DNA of 45,081 nt. Origin: Rhodobacterales bacterium (GTDB lineage: Bacteria; Pseudomonadota; Alphaproteobacteria; Rhodobacterales; Rhodobacteraceae). A program made the translations under genes and the position numbers. How positions within the stretch are numbered: the stretch's first letter is position 1; the number at the start of each line of letters is the position of its first letter. Location of the stretch: assembly GCA_003228875.1 (NCBI GenBank), contig QIGK01000145.1, forward strand, positions 1-45,081, read 5' to 3'. Shown here in pieces: positions 8,163-17,098 of the stretch. The notes below the pieces were generated by a model. It worked only from the letters and a program-made list of their open reading frames with translations. It was not told the origin of the DNA and made no database searches.

Positions 8163-9671
8163 CTATTGCAGTTTTTCCCGGATAATTTCGTTAACAGCCT
8201 TTGGATTGGCTTTGCCGCCGGTGGCTTTCATGACTTGGCCGACAAACCAGCCGGCCATATTGGGTTTTTCCTTGGCGGCGGCTACTTTATCGGGGTTGGC
8301 AGCGAAAATCTCATCCACTGCCGTTTCGATAGCGCCGGTATCCGTCACCTGTTTCATGCCGCGCGCTTCAACAATCTCAGCGGGGTCGCCGCCATCGTTC
8401 CAGATAATTTCAAACAATTCCTTGCCGATTTTACCGGAAATTGTATCAGATTTGATCAAATCAAGGATGCCTGCCAATTGTTCGGCTGAAATAGGCGAGT
8501 CGTCAATGGTGTGACCTTCTTTATTAAGGCGGCCAAACAATTCGTTGATCACCCAATTCGCGGCCATTTTACCATCGCGGCCTTTGGCAACTTTTTCAAA
8601 ATAATCGGCGCTGGTCACATCAGCAGTTAACACGCCGGCGTCGTATTCTGTCATGCCATATTCGCTGACAAACCGTGCCTTTTTTGCATCGGGAAGTTCC
8701 GGCAAACCGGCACCAATTTCATCAACCCAAGCCTGTTCAATCTCCAACGGCAACAGGTCAGGGCAGGGGAAATAGCGGTAATCATGGGCTTCTTCTTTTG
8801 AGCGCATGGAGCGCGTTTCGCCCTTTACCGGATCATAAAGCCGTGTTTCCTGATCAATTTTTCCGCCATCCTCCAGAATGGCAATCTGACGTTTGGATTC
8901 AAAATCAATGGCTTGCACGATAAATCGCATCGAGTTCATGTTTTTGATCTCACAGCGGGTGCCTAGAACTGAAAAATCGTCATTCTCGCGAAATTTTTCA
9001 TAGGTTCCGGCTTTGCAAACCGAAACATTCACATCAGCCCGCATAGAGCCTTCTTGCATATTGCCGTCACAGGTCCCCAGATAGCGCAGAATTTGGCGCA
9101 ATTTGCGCACAAACTCGGCAGCCTCGTTGGGGCCGCGAATATCGGGGCGGCTGACAATTTCCATCAGGGCTACGCCGGTGCGGTTGAAATCCACAAAAGA
9201 CATTTCCGGGTCCATGTCATGCACCGATTTGCCCGCATCCTGTTCCATATGAATGCGCTCAATGCGCACCCGGCGCGCCACGCCCGGCTCCATATCGACC
9301 AGCACTTCGCCCTCGCCGACAATGGGATGGTAAAGCTGCGAAATCTGGTATCCTTGCGGCAGGTCGGGGTAAAAATAATTCTTGCGATCAAAACGCGAAA
9401 ACAGGTTGATTTTGGCCTTCAGCCCCAAACCGGTTCGCACCGCCTGTTCCACGCAATATTCATTGATGACAGGCAACATGCCGGGCATGGCAGCATCAAC
9501 CAGCGACACATTCGAATTGGGTTCGGCACCAAATTTTGTCGAAGCGCCTGAAAACAATTTGGAATTGGATGAAATCTGTGCATGAACTTCTAGCCCGATT
9601 ACCAACTCCCAATCACCGGTGGCACCGGCGATGATTTTTGGTTTGGGTTCGGTGAATGCTAATTCGGTCAT
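8163..9671 (-). CDS. gatB: Aspartyl/glutamyl-tRNA amidotransferase subunit B
   Basis: GatB is the kinase/transamidase subunit of GatCAB, which converts Glu-tRNA(Gln), and in many bacteria Asp-tRNA(Asn), to the amidated form. The 502-residue length is typical. Diagnostic segments are [13 protein letters not shown] near the N-terminus, [35 protein letters not shown] and the [15 protein letters not shown] block of the catalytic domain; the C-terminal YqeY-like helical domain runs to [17 protein letters not shown]. GatA and GatC are not adjacent here, which is common. The start is the ATG at 9671, preceded by GCGGAAC. The downstream gap of 92 bases before DUF4177 has no recognisable signal. Confidence 0.97.
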   Translation of the reverse strand: MTELAFTEPKPKIIAGATGDWELVIGLEVHAQISSNSKLFSGASTKFGAEPNSNVSLVDAAMPGMLPVINEYCVEQAVRTGLGLKAKINLFSRFDRKNYFYPDLPQGYQISQLYHPIVGEGEVLVDMEPGVARRVRIERIHMEQDAGKSVHDMDPEMSFVDFNRTGVALMEIVSRPDIRGPNEAAEFVRKLRQILRYLGTCDGNMQEGSMRADVNVSVCKAGTYEKFRENDDFSVLGTRCEIKNMNSMRFIVQAIDFESKRQIAILEDGGKIDQETRLYDPVKGETRSMRSKEEAHDYRYFPCPDLLPLEIEQAWVDEIGAGLPELPDAKKARFVSEYGMTEYDAGVLTADVTSADYFEKVAKGRDGKMAANWVINELFGRLNKEGHTIDDSPISAEQLAGILDLIKSDTISGKIGKELFEIIWNDGGDPAEIVEARGMKQVTDTGAIETAVDEIFAANPDKVAAAKEKPNMAGWFVGQVMKATGGKANPKAVNEIIREKLQ

Positions 9672-9827
9672 GGCTGGTTCCGCGATTAAGAGATCAGCGC
9701 CTTTTACGAAACCCTGCTAGCTTGGGCAAGTGGCCGTTCACCAATGATTGGAATTTTTGGTCATTTTTACGATCACTGTTTCCAGTCAAACCGAATAACC
9801 GCTAGGCCAGCGCCTGTTGTCCTCAGC

Positions 9828-12377
9828 TTAAGATATTATGCGGCTGACGATTTCCGAGCAGTTTTTGGACAAGCCTTTAGTATCCAAAATTCGATTCAAT
9901 TCAGTTTTTATCTGCGCTTGGCGCGCCGGAGCAAAGCGCCGCCAGCTTTCAAAAGCGGTGGACATAACAGCAGCCGATTTCGGATTAACCGGATCAAGCT
10001 TGATAATCCAGTCGGCCAGTAAGCCATAGCCTTTGCCATTAGGATTGTGAAAACCCGCAAGGTTTCCGCCAGCAAACATACCCAGCAATGACCTGAAACG
10101 GTTGGGATTTTTCCAGTCAAAATCTGGATGCTCGCTTAGTCGCTTAACGCGATTAACTGCGTCTTGTGGCGGGCTAGACGCAGCCTGAACTGCAAACCAT
10201 TTATCCAAAACCAATTTTTCGTGCTGCCAATTGGTATAGAATTTTTGCAAAGCGTCTTTTGCCCGATCTGCGGCAACCAAAAATGTCAGGGCCGCCATTT
10301 GATCTGTCATATTATCGGCCTCAACAAACTGGGTTTTTGCATGTTTTGCGTCAGGGTCAAGCGCTGTCAGCAAAACCAAAACGTTGTTACGCAATGCCCG
10401 CAACCCCGAGGCATCGGCGTTTGGCGAATAAGCGCCTTTGACTTTCAAGTCTTGATACATGGTTGGCAAAGTTTCAGCCATTTCTGTTGCCAGTGCCAAG
10501 GTCAAAGACTTGCGGGCTGCAAAAATTTGAACCGGATCCGGCAGATGGCCATTTTCAAAAACAGCCGCGCTGATGGTTTCTTCGCTTGGCAAGGTCAGCG
10601 CCAATGCCCGAAAAGCTGGTGCCAGCGTTTGGTTTTTGGCCAGATTATGCATGGCTGTCAAAAAACCGGCATTGATATTTTTGCCACCTGTTGCCAGATC
10701 ACACAAAATCCCCAACGCGGTTTTATGTCCTGCCTCCCATTTATTAAACGGATCGGTGTCATGGGCCAGCAAAAAGGCGTTATTACTGTCATGAACCAGT
10801 TTTACCGGCGCAGAAAAACCGCGCAGAATTGATGCAATAGGTCGATGTTCAAGACCAGTGAAACTGAAGGTCTGGCTTTGTTCAGTCAATTCCAGAATCT
10901 TTGTTGCCACCGCCTCATGGCCATCGGGGTTAAGCAATCCTATTGCCACCGGAATATGGCGCGGGGCTTTGTCAGATTCGTCCGGTGTGGCGGGGGTGGA
11001 CTGGGTTAAAGTAAGGTTGAAAACCCCATGTTCCCATGTCTCAACCGCCGTGATTGTCGGTGTGCCCGCGCTGGTGTACCACAATTTGAACTGGCTTAGG
11101 TCGCGGCCGGTTATGTCCTGAAACACCGTGATCCAGTCATCAATGGTGCAAGCCTGCCCATCATGACGATCAAAATAAAGATCTAACGATTTGCGATAGG
11201 CTGCATCGCCAACCAGTAAATGCAACATACCAACGATTTCAGCGCCTTTTTCATATACCGTGGCGGTATAAAAATTGTCGATCTCGATATATTCGCTTGG
11301 TCGTGGCGGATGGGCCAAAGGCCCTGTATCTTCGCGGAATTGTCTGGTTCTTAAAAGCTGGGCATCTGCGATGCGCTGAACAGTCTTATCGCGCATGTCA
11401 CCGGTGAATTGTTGGTCACGATAAACCGTCAAACCCTCTTTCAGGCAAAGCTGAAACCAATCCCGACAAGTAATGCGGTTGCCTGTCCAGTTATGGAAAT
11501 ACTCATGGGCAATCACACTTTCGATATTTCCAAAATTCTTATCGGTGGCGGTTTCAGGGCTGGCCAACACCAAGGCTGAATTGAAAATATTCAACCCCTT
11601 GTTCTCCATTGCGCCCATATTAAAGTCATCAACGGCAACAATGTTGAACAGATCAAGATCATATTCGCGGCCATAAACTTGTTCATCCCACGCCATTGAG
11701 CGGATCAGCGAATCCATCGCGTAAGCGCACTTTCCTTCATCGCCAGACCGGACATAGATTTTCAAATCAACTTTGCGGCCTGAATTTGTGGTAAAACTGT
11801 CGTCAACTGAAACCAGCGCCCCGGCAACCAGCGCGAAAAGATAGCTGGGTTTGGGCCAAGGGTCATGCCATTCCGCCCAGCCCTCCCCGCTGGCGGTTGG
11901 GTTGCCATTTGACAACATCACCGGTTGGTCAGATTCGATGCGTATCTTAAATGTGGTCATCACATCGGGGCGATCAGGGTAATACGTGATTTTGCGAAAC
12001 CCTTCAGCCTCGCATTGGGTGCAATACAGCCCGTTAGAAATATACAACCCTTCTAATGAGGTGTTCTCACTCGGGTTAATCTCGGTTTCGCATTCCCAGA
12101 TAAACGGGCTAGTTGGCGCATCAATCTCCAGCCCGTTTTCTGTCAGATGCAATTTTGATTCGGGCACCGTAACGCCATTAATTTTGGCAGATATTAATTT
12201 AAGCTGCATTCCATCCAAAACCAAACGTCGATCTGAATATTCCGGATTGGGCTTAAACGCAATTCTGGTTATTACCCGGGTCGCGGTCTGATCCAACACA
12301 AACCGGATATCGACGCTTTCCAGCAAAAAAGGAAAGGGCTTGTAATCTGAAAGATAAACCTTGGTTGCCTGTTGCAT
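9828..12377 (-). CDS. pepN: Aminopeptidase N, M1 family
   Basis: Zinc aminopeptidase of broad specificity that finishes peptide degradation in the cytoplasm. The 849-residue product matches the E. coli PepN type in length (about 870). The GAMEN exopeptidase motif is at 255-259 (DFNMGAMENKGLNIF). The zinc site is HEYFH (H291, E292, H295) with the third ligand E314 in LKEGLT. The N-terminal beta domain and the long C-terminal helical domain (about 540-849) are both present. AGGCATG with GGAGACAGG upstream supports the start at 12377. The gene is monocistronic, with 156 bases before gatB and divergence from the hydrolase gene at 12611. Confidence 0.97.
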   Translation of the reverse strand: MQQATKVYLSDYKPFPFLLESVDIRFVLDQTATRVITRIAFKPNPEYSDRRLVLDGMQLKLISAKINGVTVPESKLHLTENGLEIDAPTSPFIWECETEINPSENTSLEGLYISNGLYCTQCEAEGFRKITYYPDRPDVMTTFKIRIESDQPVMLSNGNPTASGEGWAEWHDPWPKPSYLFALVAGALVSVDDSFTTNSGRKVDLKIYVRSGDEGKCAYAMDSLIRSMAWDEQVYGREYDLDLFNIVAVDDFNMGAMENKGLNIFNSALVLASPETATDKNFGNIESVIAHEYFHNWTGNRITCRDWFQLCLKEGLTVYRDQQFTGDMRDKTVQRIADAQLLRTRQFREDTGPLAHPPRPSEYIEIDNFYTATVYEKGAEIVGMLHLLVGDAAYRKSLDLYFDRHDGQACTIDDWITVFQDITGRDLSQFKLWYTSAGTPTITAVETWEHGVFNLTLTQSTPATPDESDKAPRHIPVAIGLLNPDGHEAVATKILELTEQSQTFSFTGLEHRPIASILRGFSAPVKLVHDSNNAFLLAHDTDPFNKWEAGHKTALGILCDLATGGKNINAGFLTAMHNLAKNQTLAPAFRALALTLPSEETISAAVFENGHLPDPVQIFAARKSLTLALATEMAETLPTMYQDLKVKGAYSPNADASGLRALRNNVLVLLTALDPDAKHAKTQFVEADNMTDQMAALTFLVAADRAKDALQKFYTNWQHEKLVLDKWFAVQAASSPPQDAVNRVKRLSEHPDFDWKNPNRFRSLLGMFAGGNLAGFHNPNGKGYGLLADWIIKLDPVNPKSAAVMSTAFESWRRFAPARQAQIKTELNRILDTKGLSKNCSEIVSRIIS

Positions 12378-12539
12378 GCCTGTCTCCGAAACTTGTTTTG
12401 GCCACAGTATGCAATTTCAATGTGACGACAAGCCATGATATCCTATGAAACCCTTTTGGCTGGAGATTTTTAATGCTATATTCGGCCTGTCAAAGTCGAA
12501 ATAAACGACTCAAGCCATTTTTTCAGAGCAGAATCGAGA

Positions 12540-12554
12540 TTACAAAAAGTGTAA
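12540..12554. promoter_or_regulatory. Short inverted repeat upstream of the amidotransferase-type hydrolase
   Basis: TTACA (12540-12544) and TGTAA (12550-12554) form a 5-bp dyad spaced by AAAAG, 57 bases before the hydrolase start. A TTGACT at 12556-12561 and a TAATAT at 12574-12579 lie just downstream but only 12 bases apart, too close for a standard promoter. The dyad could be an operator, but at this arm length it may be chance. Confidence 0.2.
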
Positions 12555-12610
12555 CTTGACTTTTTTGGTCGGGTAATATTTCCTGACCTGAACAATCCAG
12601 AGGTTTTACC

Positions 12611-13363
12611 ATGAGACGCCCAATTGTTGGCATAATCGGCAACCACCAAATGCTTGGCGACGACTATCCGGTTCAGGCGGTCGGTATTATGAATATTGAT
12701 GCTGTTAGCCAAGTTGCAGGTGCGGTGCCATTGATTATTCCGGCAATGGCTGCTGAGGCCAGTGTTGAGGAGCTGAGCGCCATTTGTGACGGTTTTGTTT
12801 TTACCGGCGGGCGTCCAAACGTGCATCCCAGCCATTATGGCCACGAAGCAACCGAAGCCCACGGCGCCTTTGATATGGACAGAGACAACCTGACCTTGCC
12901 ACTTATTCGCCATTGTGTTGATGCGGGTAAACCTATTTTGGGCATTTGCCGTGGTTTTCAAGAATTTAACGTGGCTTTTGGCGGCACATTGCATCCTGAA
13001 ATCCGCGATATTCCGGGCCGGATAAACCATAGAATGCCACCCGAAGGCACAATCGAGCAGAAATTTGAGGATCGACACACGGTTTCACTGGAATATGGCG
13101 GCATATTTGCTGAAATTTTTGGTTCGGTAGAAGTCTGCGTCAATTCCCTGCACGGGCAAGGAATATGTGAACCGGCTGAACGGGTTGCCATCGATGGCCG
13201 CGCCGAAGATGGCACGATTGAGGCAATATATGTCAAAGAAGCGCCGGGCTTTGCGTTGGCTGTTCAATGGCATCCTGAATATAACGCCAGCCAAAACGAA
13301 GTTTCCCGCCCCCTATTTGAGGCATTTGGTAACGCGATGCGTGAAAAAATCGCCAATAGTTAA
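12611..13363 (+). CDS. Gamma-glutamyl-gamma-aminobutyrate hydrolase family (class I glutamine amidotransferase fold, peptidase C26)
   Basis: A 250-residue cytoplasmic hydrolase. The catalytic triad expected for the C26 family is visible: nucleophile C113 in ILGICRGFQEFNVAFGG, H221 and E223 in VQWHPEY. The preceding DGFVFTGGRPNVHPSHYG (about 60-77) corresponds to the oxyanion region. PuuD and its relatives cleave gamma-glutamyl-GABA in putrescine breakdown; other members hydrolyse different gamma-glutamyl amides, and substrate cannot be fixed from sequence. No putrescine genes are nearby, so the symbol is left empty. AGAGG precedes the ATG by 6 bases. It is preceded by a 233-base divergent region shared with pepN. 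Confidence 0.9.
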   Translation: MRRPIVGIIGNHQMLGDDYPVQAVGIMNIDAVSQVAGAVPLIIPAMAAEASVEELSAICDGFVFTGGRPNVHPSHYGHEATEAHGAFDMDRDNLTLPLIRHCVDAGKPILGICRGFQEFNVAFGGTLHPEIRDIPGRINHRMPPEGTIEQKFEDRHTVSLEYGGIFAEIFGSVEVCVNSLHGQGICEPAERVAIDGRAEDGTIEAIYVKEAPGFALAVQWHPEYNASQNEVSRPLFEAFGNAMREKIANS

Positions 13364-13818
13364 GCAGGCGTGTAGGTAATGTATTCAGGTTTTACCATAC
13401 AAGGCATGAACTTTACTGTCACTGCTAACGTGTTGGAATATAACGATAAGAATCGCTGTCTGTAATGACATGGCCAACCCGGGAAACGGAAAGTGATACC
13501 CAAGAACCATGATTCTATCTGATGCGGCCATATCAAACAAAGCCCTTCGGGTGGCGGGTCTGGTCTACGTCCATATCTTGGCTGTCGACCCGGTCGGGGC
13601 AACCGCCCAGTGTAAACTTAAAATTGCCCTTCGCCCCCCCTAGTGCTGTAATTTTATTGGCAGTCAAAGAAAATGCTGGGGCGGCTGTGGTCATTTTCAA
13701 AATGTTGTGCCGGCTTGGTTTTAATATGTTCTTCTGGGGCTTTTATAAAACTAAGATATACAGCGTTCCTGAAATCATGCGATATTGCAAGTTGTCGGGT
13801 CAATTGCGATAACGCCGC
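13364..13818. other. 455-base intergenic region without a convincing gene
   Basis: Nothing here reaches the coding quality of its neighbours. Short open frames exist: 13380-13466 (28 codons) and 13509-13643 (44 codons, beginning MILSDAAISNKALRVAGLVY), the second with no ribosome site. The 96-residue frame at 13522-13812 overlaps both and has implausible composition. The mixture of partly coding-like pieces in different frames may reflect a decayed gene, but I could not tie them to a family. The last 60 bases should hold the promoter of dusA. Confidence 0.35.
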
Positions 13819-14802
13819 ATGATCGACAGCTTGATTCCTATAAACCGCCGTTTGTCTGTGGCACCAATGATGGACTGGACAGACCGCCATTGCCGGTATT
13901 TCCATCGGTTGCTTAGCGCAAAAACCCTGCTTTATACCGAAATGATTACCGCCGCGGCGGTGGTCCATGGGGATCAGGACCGGTTATTGGGTTTCCATCC
14001 TGATGAGCAACCAGTGGCGTTGCAACTTGGTGGTTCTGATCCAAAATTATTGGCCGAAGCAACTCAAACTATCGTTAAGCGAGGCTATCGTGAGGTCAAT
14101 CTTAACATTGGTTGCCCGTCCGACAGGGTGCAATCTGGCAGTTTTGGCGCGGTGTTGATGGAGCAACCGGATTTGGTGGCTCAATGTGTTGCCAGCATGA
14201 TCGAGGCATCTGGTGACGCGGAAATTACAGTCAAATGCCGGATTGGCGTTGATGATCAGCAACCCGAAAAAGTGTTACCCGCATTTCTGGAGCAGGTGTC
14301 TTTGGCGGGCGTGCGCAGTTTTACAATCCACGCCAGAAAAGCATGGCTGAAAGGCTTAAGCCCCAAGGAAAATCGCGAAGTTCCACCGCTTGATTATCCG
14401 CTTGTTTACCAGATGAAGCGGGATTTTCCCGATTTGGAGATTTGTATCAACGGCGGCATCACGTCATTGGACGAAGCAGAGATCCATTTAGCCAACGGCG
14501 TTGACGGTGTGATGATCGGGCGCTCTGCGTATCACAACCCCGCCCAAATTTTGTGCAATGCTGACCGGCGAATTTTTGGAGACAAGACCGATTCAGATAT
14601 CCAGCTAACCATGCAAAAAATGTTGGTTTATATCGAAAATGAAATGTTCAAAGGTGTGCGCCTTAACCAGATAACGCGCCATATTCTGGGCGCTTTTTCA
14701 GGCCGACCCGGCGCGCGAAACTGGCGCAGAGTAATCTCCGAAGGTGCGCATCTTAAGGGCGCGGGGCCGGAATTGATCTTGAAAGCACTTGAGGGTTTGT
14801 AA
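13819..14802 (+). CDS. dusA: tRNA-dihydrouridine(20/20a) synthase DusA
   Basis: FMN-dependent enzyme that reduces uridine 20/20a in the tRNA D-loop. The 327-residue product shows the flavin-binding start SVAPMMDWTDRHCRYFHR, the YTEMITAAAVVHGD segment characteristic of DusA rather than DusB/C, and the catalytic cysteine C99 in VNLNIGCPSDRVQSG. FTIHARKAWLKGLSPKENR is another DusA signature, and GGITSLDEAE with GVMIGRSAYHNP forms the phosphate-binding part of the TIM barrel. The ATG at 13819 follows ATAACGCCGC with no strong ribosome site. The stop overlaps the start of the following permease gene by one base (TAATG), indicating translational coupling. Confidence 0.96.
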   Translation: MIDSLIPINRRLSVAPMMDWTDRHCRYFHRLLSAKTLLYTEMITAAAVVHGDQDRLLGFHPDEQPVALQLGGSDPKLLAEATQTIVKRGYREVNLNIGCPSDRVQSGSFGAVLMEQPDLVAQCVASMIEASGDAEITVKCRIGVDDQQPEKVLPAFLEQVSLAGVRSFTIHARKAWLKGLSPKENREVPPLDYPLVYQMKRDFPDLEICINGGITSLDEAEIHLANGVDGVMIGRSAYHNPAQILCNADRRIFGDKTDSDIQLTMQKMLVYIENEMFKGVRLNQITRHILGAFSGRPGARNWRRVISEGAHLKGAGPELILKALEGL

Positions 14803-15614
14803 TGGAATTATTACCGCTATTGATTTTAATGCTTGTGATCGGGGCATTTGCTGGTGTCGCCGCTGGTTTGTTAGGGGTTGGCGGCGGCATCATTTTGGTG
14901 CCTGCATTTTATTACGCTTTTACGTCTTTGGGCTATGACAGCCCGCAACTTATGCAGATTTGTGTCGCAACTTCTTTGGCAACGATTGTTTTTACATCGG
15001 CGCGCTCCGTATTAAGTCACCATAAAAAAGGCGCGGTTGAATGGGATATATTGCGCCAATGGGCACCGGGCATTGCGGTTGGTGCCATCATCGGGGTGGT
15101 TATTGCCAGCGGGTTAAAATCAAATTCCTTGATGGTCATTTTTGGCGTTTTGGGCTTGCTAGTTGGCATTTATATGGCCTTTGGAAAATCTGATTGGCGG
15201 CTGGGAACAACAATGCCAAAAGGCATATCGCGCGTGATCTTAAGCCCGCTAATCGGGTTTTTGTCAGTGCTTATGGGCATTGGCGGTGGCAGTTTTGGGG
15301 TGCCAATGATGACCCTTTATGGCCGACCAATTCACCGAGCCGTGGCCACCGCAGCCGGATTTGGCATTTTAATTGCCGTGCCTGCGGTGGTGGTTTTTTT
15401 GCTGGCTGGGTCTGAATTGACAAATAAGCCACCCTTTACCATCGGGCTGGTCAACGGTGTGGCTTTTGTCTTGATTGTTTCAATGACAGTCCTGACCGCG
15501 CCCATTGGTGTGCGTCTGGCCCACGCCATGGACCCAAAACCGCTTAAACGGATATTTGCAGTTTTTATTGCGATCATGGCTGCAAATATGTTGCGAATAG
15601 CGTTGTTTGGTTAG
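14802..15614 (+). CDS. TauE/SafE family membrane permease
   Basis: A 270-residue integral membrane protein with about eight hydrophobic segments. The N-terminal AGVAAGLLGVGGGIILVPAF and the internal repeat PLIGFLSVLMGIGGGSFGVP are the two copies of the glycine-rich motif that defines the family (DUF81). Members export sulfite, sulfoacetate or other organic anions, and some import them; the substrate cannot be told here. Its start overlaps the dusA stop, so it is co-translated with dusA, although the two have no obvious functional link. It converges on the aspartic-protease gene with only 3 bases between stops. Confidence 0.9.
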   Translation: MELLPLLILMLVIGAFAGVAAGLLGVGGGIILVPAFYYAFTSLGYDSPQLMQICVATSLATIVFTSARSVLSHHKKGAVEWDILRQWAPGIAVGAIIGVVIASGLKSNSLMVIFGVLGLLVGIYMAFGKSDWRLGTTMPKGISRVILSPLIGFLSVLMGIGGGSFGVPMMTLYGRPIHRAVATAAGFGILIAVPAVVVFLLAGSELTNKPPFTIGLVNGVAFVLIVSMTVLTAPIGVRLAHAMDPKPLKRIFAVFIAIMAANMLRIALFG

Positions 15615-15617
15615 CGC

Positions 15618-16286
15618 TTATTGCCGAAAAATCATTTCGTCTCGGCGAATAACAGTTTCGCTTAATTGTTCTAGATAGCTCATGCCAAGCAAAGAAGAAT
15701 GTAGCGCGCGGCGCTGCGCGATTGCACCATCAACATTGCGAACGATCACATCGCCAATCTGGATGGTTTCAAACCGGTAAGGCGCAACATAAGTCCGCCC
15801 GCCAGCGGTGGTTAGCGGGACGGAATAATCAAGCATTTTGGGGTCAATGCCGATACGAACCGCGTCGTCATATCGTAATAAAACAATTGATGCGCCGGTA
15901 TCCACCATCAGGCCAACGTCAACCCCTTCGATCTGGGCGATTGCCCGAAAATGGCCATCCCATGCGCGGTCAAGTCTAGCTTCTGCGGCATTAATCGTGG
16001 CGAGCGCTGCAATAGGTGTGATGCGATTGGGCGACGCAAATTGTATGACCCCAAGGATGGTAACACCGGTAATCAGCGTTGTCGCAGCGGCTGCAGCATT
16101 TGAAATACCTGAACCATTTTGGGATCGTTGTGCAAGCATCAACCCAAAAGCAGTTGCCAGCAAAATCGAGATCAGAATATCCAGCCAGATAATTCCGCCG
16201 GGCAAGGTGGTTGCGGCATCGATTGGCACCCGCATGATCAAAAGTCCGGCACCATAGGCAAGCAATATCAAAGTTAAAAAGCGCAT
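15618..16286 (-). CDS. Membrane-anchored retropepsin-like aspartic protease (TIGR02281-type)
   Basis: A 222-residue protein. Three hydrophobic helices occupy the N-terminal half (about 2-20, 31-52 and 65-83), followed by a single-lobe aspartic protease domain. The active-site motif is LMVDTGASIVLL with D129, the expected DTGAS, and the family's second feature ILGMSYL appears as SSLLGMSYLEQL near residue 205. One copy of the motif implies the active enzyme is a dimer, as in retroviral and DdiB-like proteases. The protease domain lies on the periplasmic or cytoplasmic side depending on helix count. Substrates are unknown. This family is frequent in alphaproteobacteria. The region upstream (16287-16372) is AT-rich. 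Confidence 0.85.
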   Translation of the reverse strand: MRFLTLILLAYGAGLLIMRVPIDAATTLPGGIIWLDILISILLATAFGLMLAQRSQNGSGISNAAAAATTLITGVTILGVIQFASPNRITPIAALATINAAEARLDRAWDGHFRAIAQIEGVDVGLMVDTGASIVLLRYDDAVRIGIDPKMLDYSVPLTTAGGRTYVAPYRFETIQIGDVIVRNVDGAIAQRRALHSSLLGMSYLEQLSETVIRRDEMIFRQ

Positions 16287-16372
16287 AGCTGTCCCTTTTC
16301 AATTAGGGATACCATATCCCACTTGGGCATTTTTTTACAGACTAATTAAAGTTATTTAACAAAATGTGACTA

Positions 16373-16612
16373 TTATGACTCACGTTGTTTTTGCCTGGCC
16401 TTTCGGCCCCCGCGACGCTTTTTTCGTAAAAGTCCCGCGCGTTCCGGCAAAATATTCACAATATTTACGCGCTGTTCGTGGGTTAATCGCGACCATTGCG
16501 CGATTTCAGTCCTTGTGCGGTTACAACCAATACAAATTCCCGCATTCTCATCCATAATGCATATTTTGACGCAAGGTGAGTCGCTCTCTTCTCGTTTCCA
16601 AACATCATCCAT
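16373..16612 (-). CDS. DUF1289 protein with a four-cysteine cluster
   Basis: A 79-residue protein. Four cysteines (C14, C18, C27, C30) lie in SPCVKICIMDENAGICIGC and are followed by RTRTEIAQWSRLTHEQR, which is the full DUF1289 signature. The spacing suggests a zinc or iron-sulfur site, but no function is established. The C-terminus is highly basic (RKKRRGGRKARQKQR), which could bind nucleic acid. The gene is 2 bases downstream of ruvX, so it is part of the ccmI-ruvX-DUF1289 series. Confidence 0.88.
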   Translation of the reverse strand: MDDVWKREESDSPCVKICIMDENAGICIGCNRTRTEIAQWSRLTHEQRVNIVNILPERAGLLRKKRRGGRKARQKQRES

Positions 16613-16614
16613 TT

Positions 16615-17091
16615 TTACGGCTTTCTTCCCAAAAATTCGATGCGGTTAAGCGCGCCTTGCAGAATATAGGAAGCTGCGACATGGTCAATCACTTCGGCAC
16701 GGCGTTTTCTGGATGTGTCTGCCTCCAGCAATGCCCGCTCGGCTGCCACCGTTGAAAGCCGCTCGTCCCAAAAAGTAATGGGTAAATTGCAAAGCGGCGC
16801 CAGATTGCGTGCGAAAGCCCGTGTAGATTGACATCGCGCCCCCTCGGAGCCATCCATATTGATCGGTAAGCCAAGAATAATACCGCCGATACGACGCTCA
16901 TTTAGAATTTTTACCAACGCCTCTGCGTCTTTGCCAAATTTGGTCCGGCGCAGGGTTTGGAATGGCGTCGCAACCGTGCGCGAAGTGTCAGAAACCGCCA
17001 AACCGATCGTTTTTGTTCCTAGATCAAACCCAATCAAAGCTGACTTTGGCGGCGTGGCTACCAAAAATTCGACAATGTCGTCGGTGATCAT
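16615..17091 (-). CDS. ruvX: RuvX/YqgF, putative pre-16S rRNA nuclease (Holliday-junction-resolvase-like)
   Basis: An RNase H-fold protein needed for processing the 5' end of 16S rRNA in E. coli (YqgF) and resembling RuvC. The 158-residue product has IGFDLGTKTIGLAVSDTSR with the first catalytic aspartate, GGIILGLPINMDGSEG, WDERLSTVAAERALLEAD and VIDHVAASYILQGAL with the last catalytic aspartate. The longer open frame starts at 17247 inside ccmI; I chose the ATG at 17091 (MITDDIVEF) because the family begins close to this point and it lies 7 bases after the ccmI stop. The DUF1289 gene follows by 2 bases, indicating a transcription unit. Confidence 0.93.
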   Translation of the reverse strand: MITDDIVEFLVATPPKSALIGFDLGTKTIGLAVSDTSRTVATPFQTLRRTKFGKDAEALVKILNERRIGGIILGLPINMDGSEGARCQSTRAFARNLAPLCNLPITFWDERLSTVAAERALLEADTSRKRRAEVIDHVAASYILQGALNRIEFLGRKP

Positions 17092-17098
17092 CTTGTGG

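Noticed and set aside
12476-13078. 200-residue open frame on the minus strand
   Set aside because: It is antisense to the amidotransferase-type hydrolase, whose catalytic triad is intact, and shows no domain.
13522-13812. 96-residue frame before dusA
   Set aside because: No ribosome site, unusual composition and no family resemblance; kept only as part of an unexplained gap.
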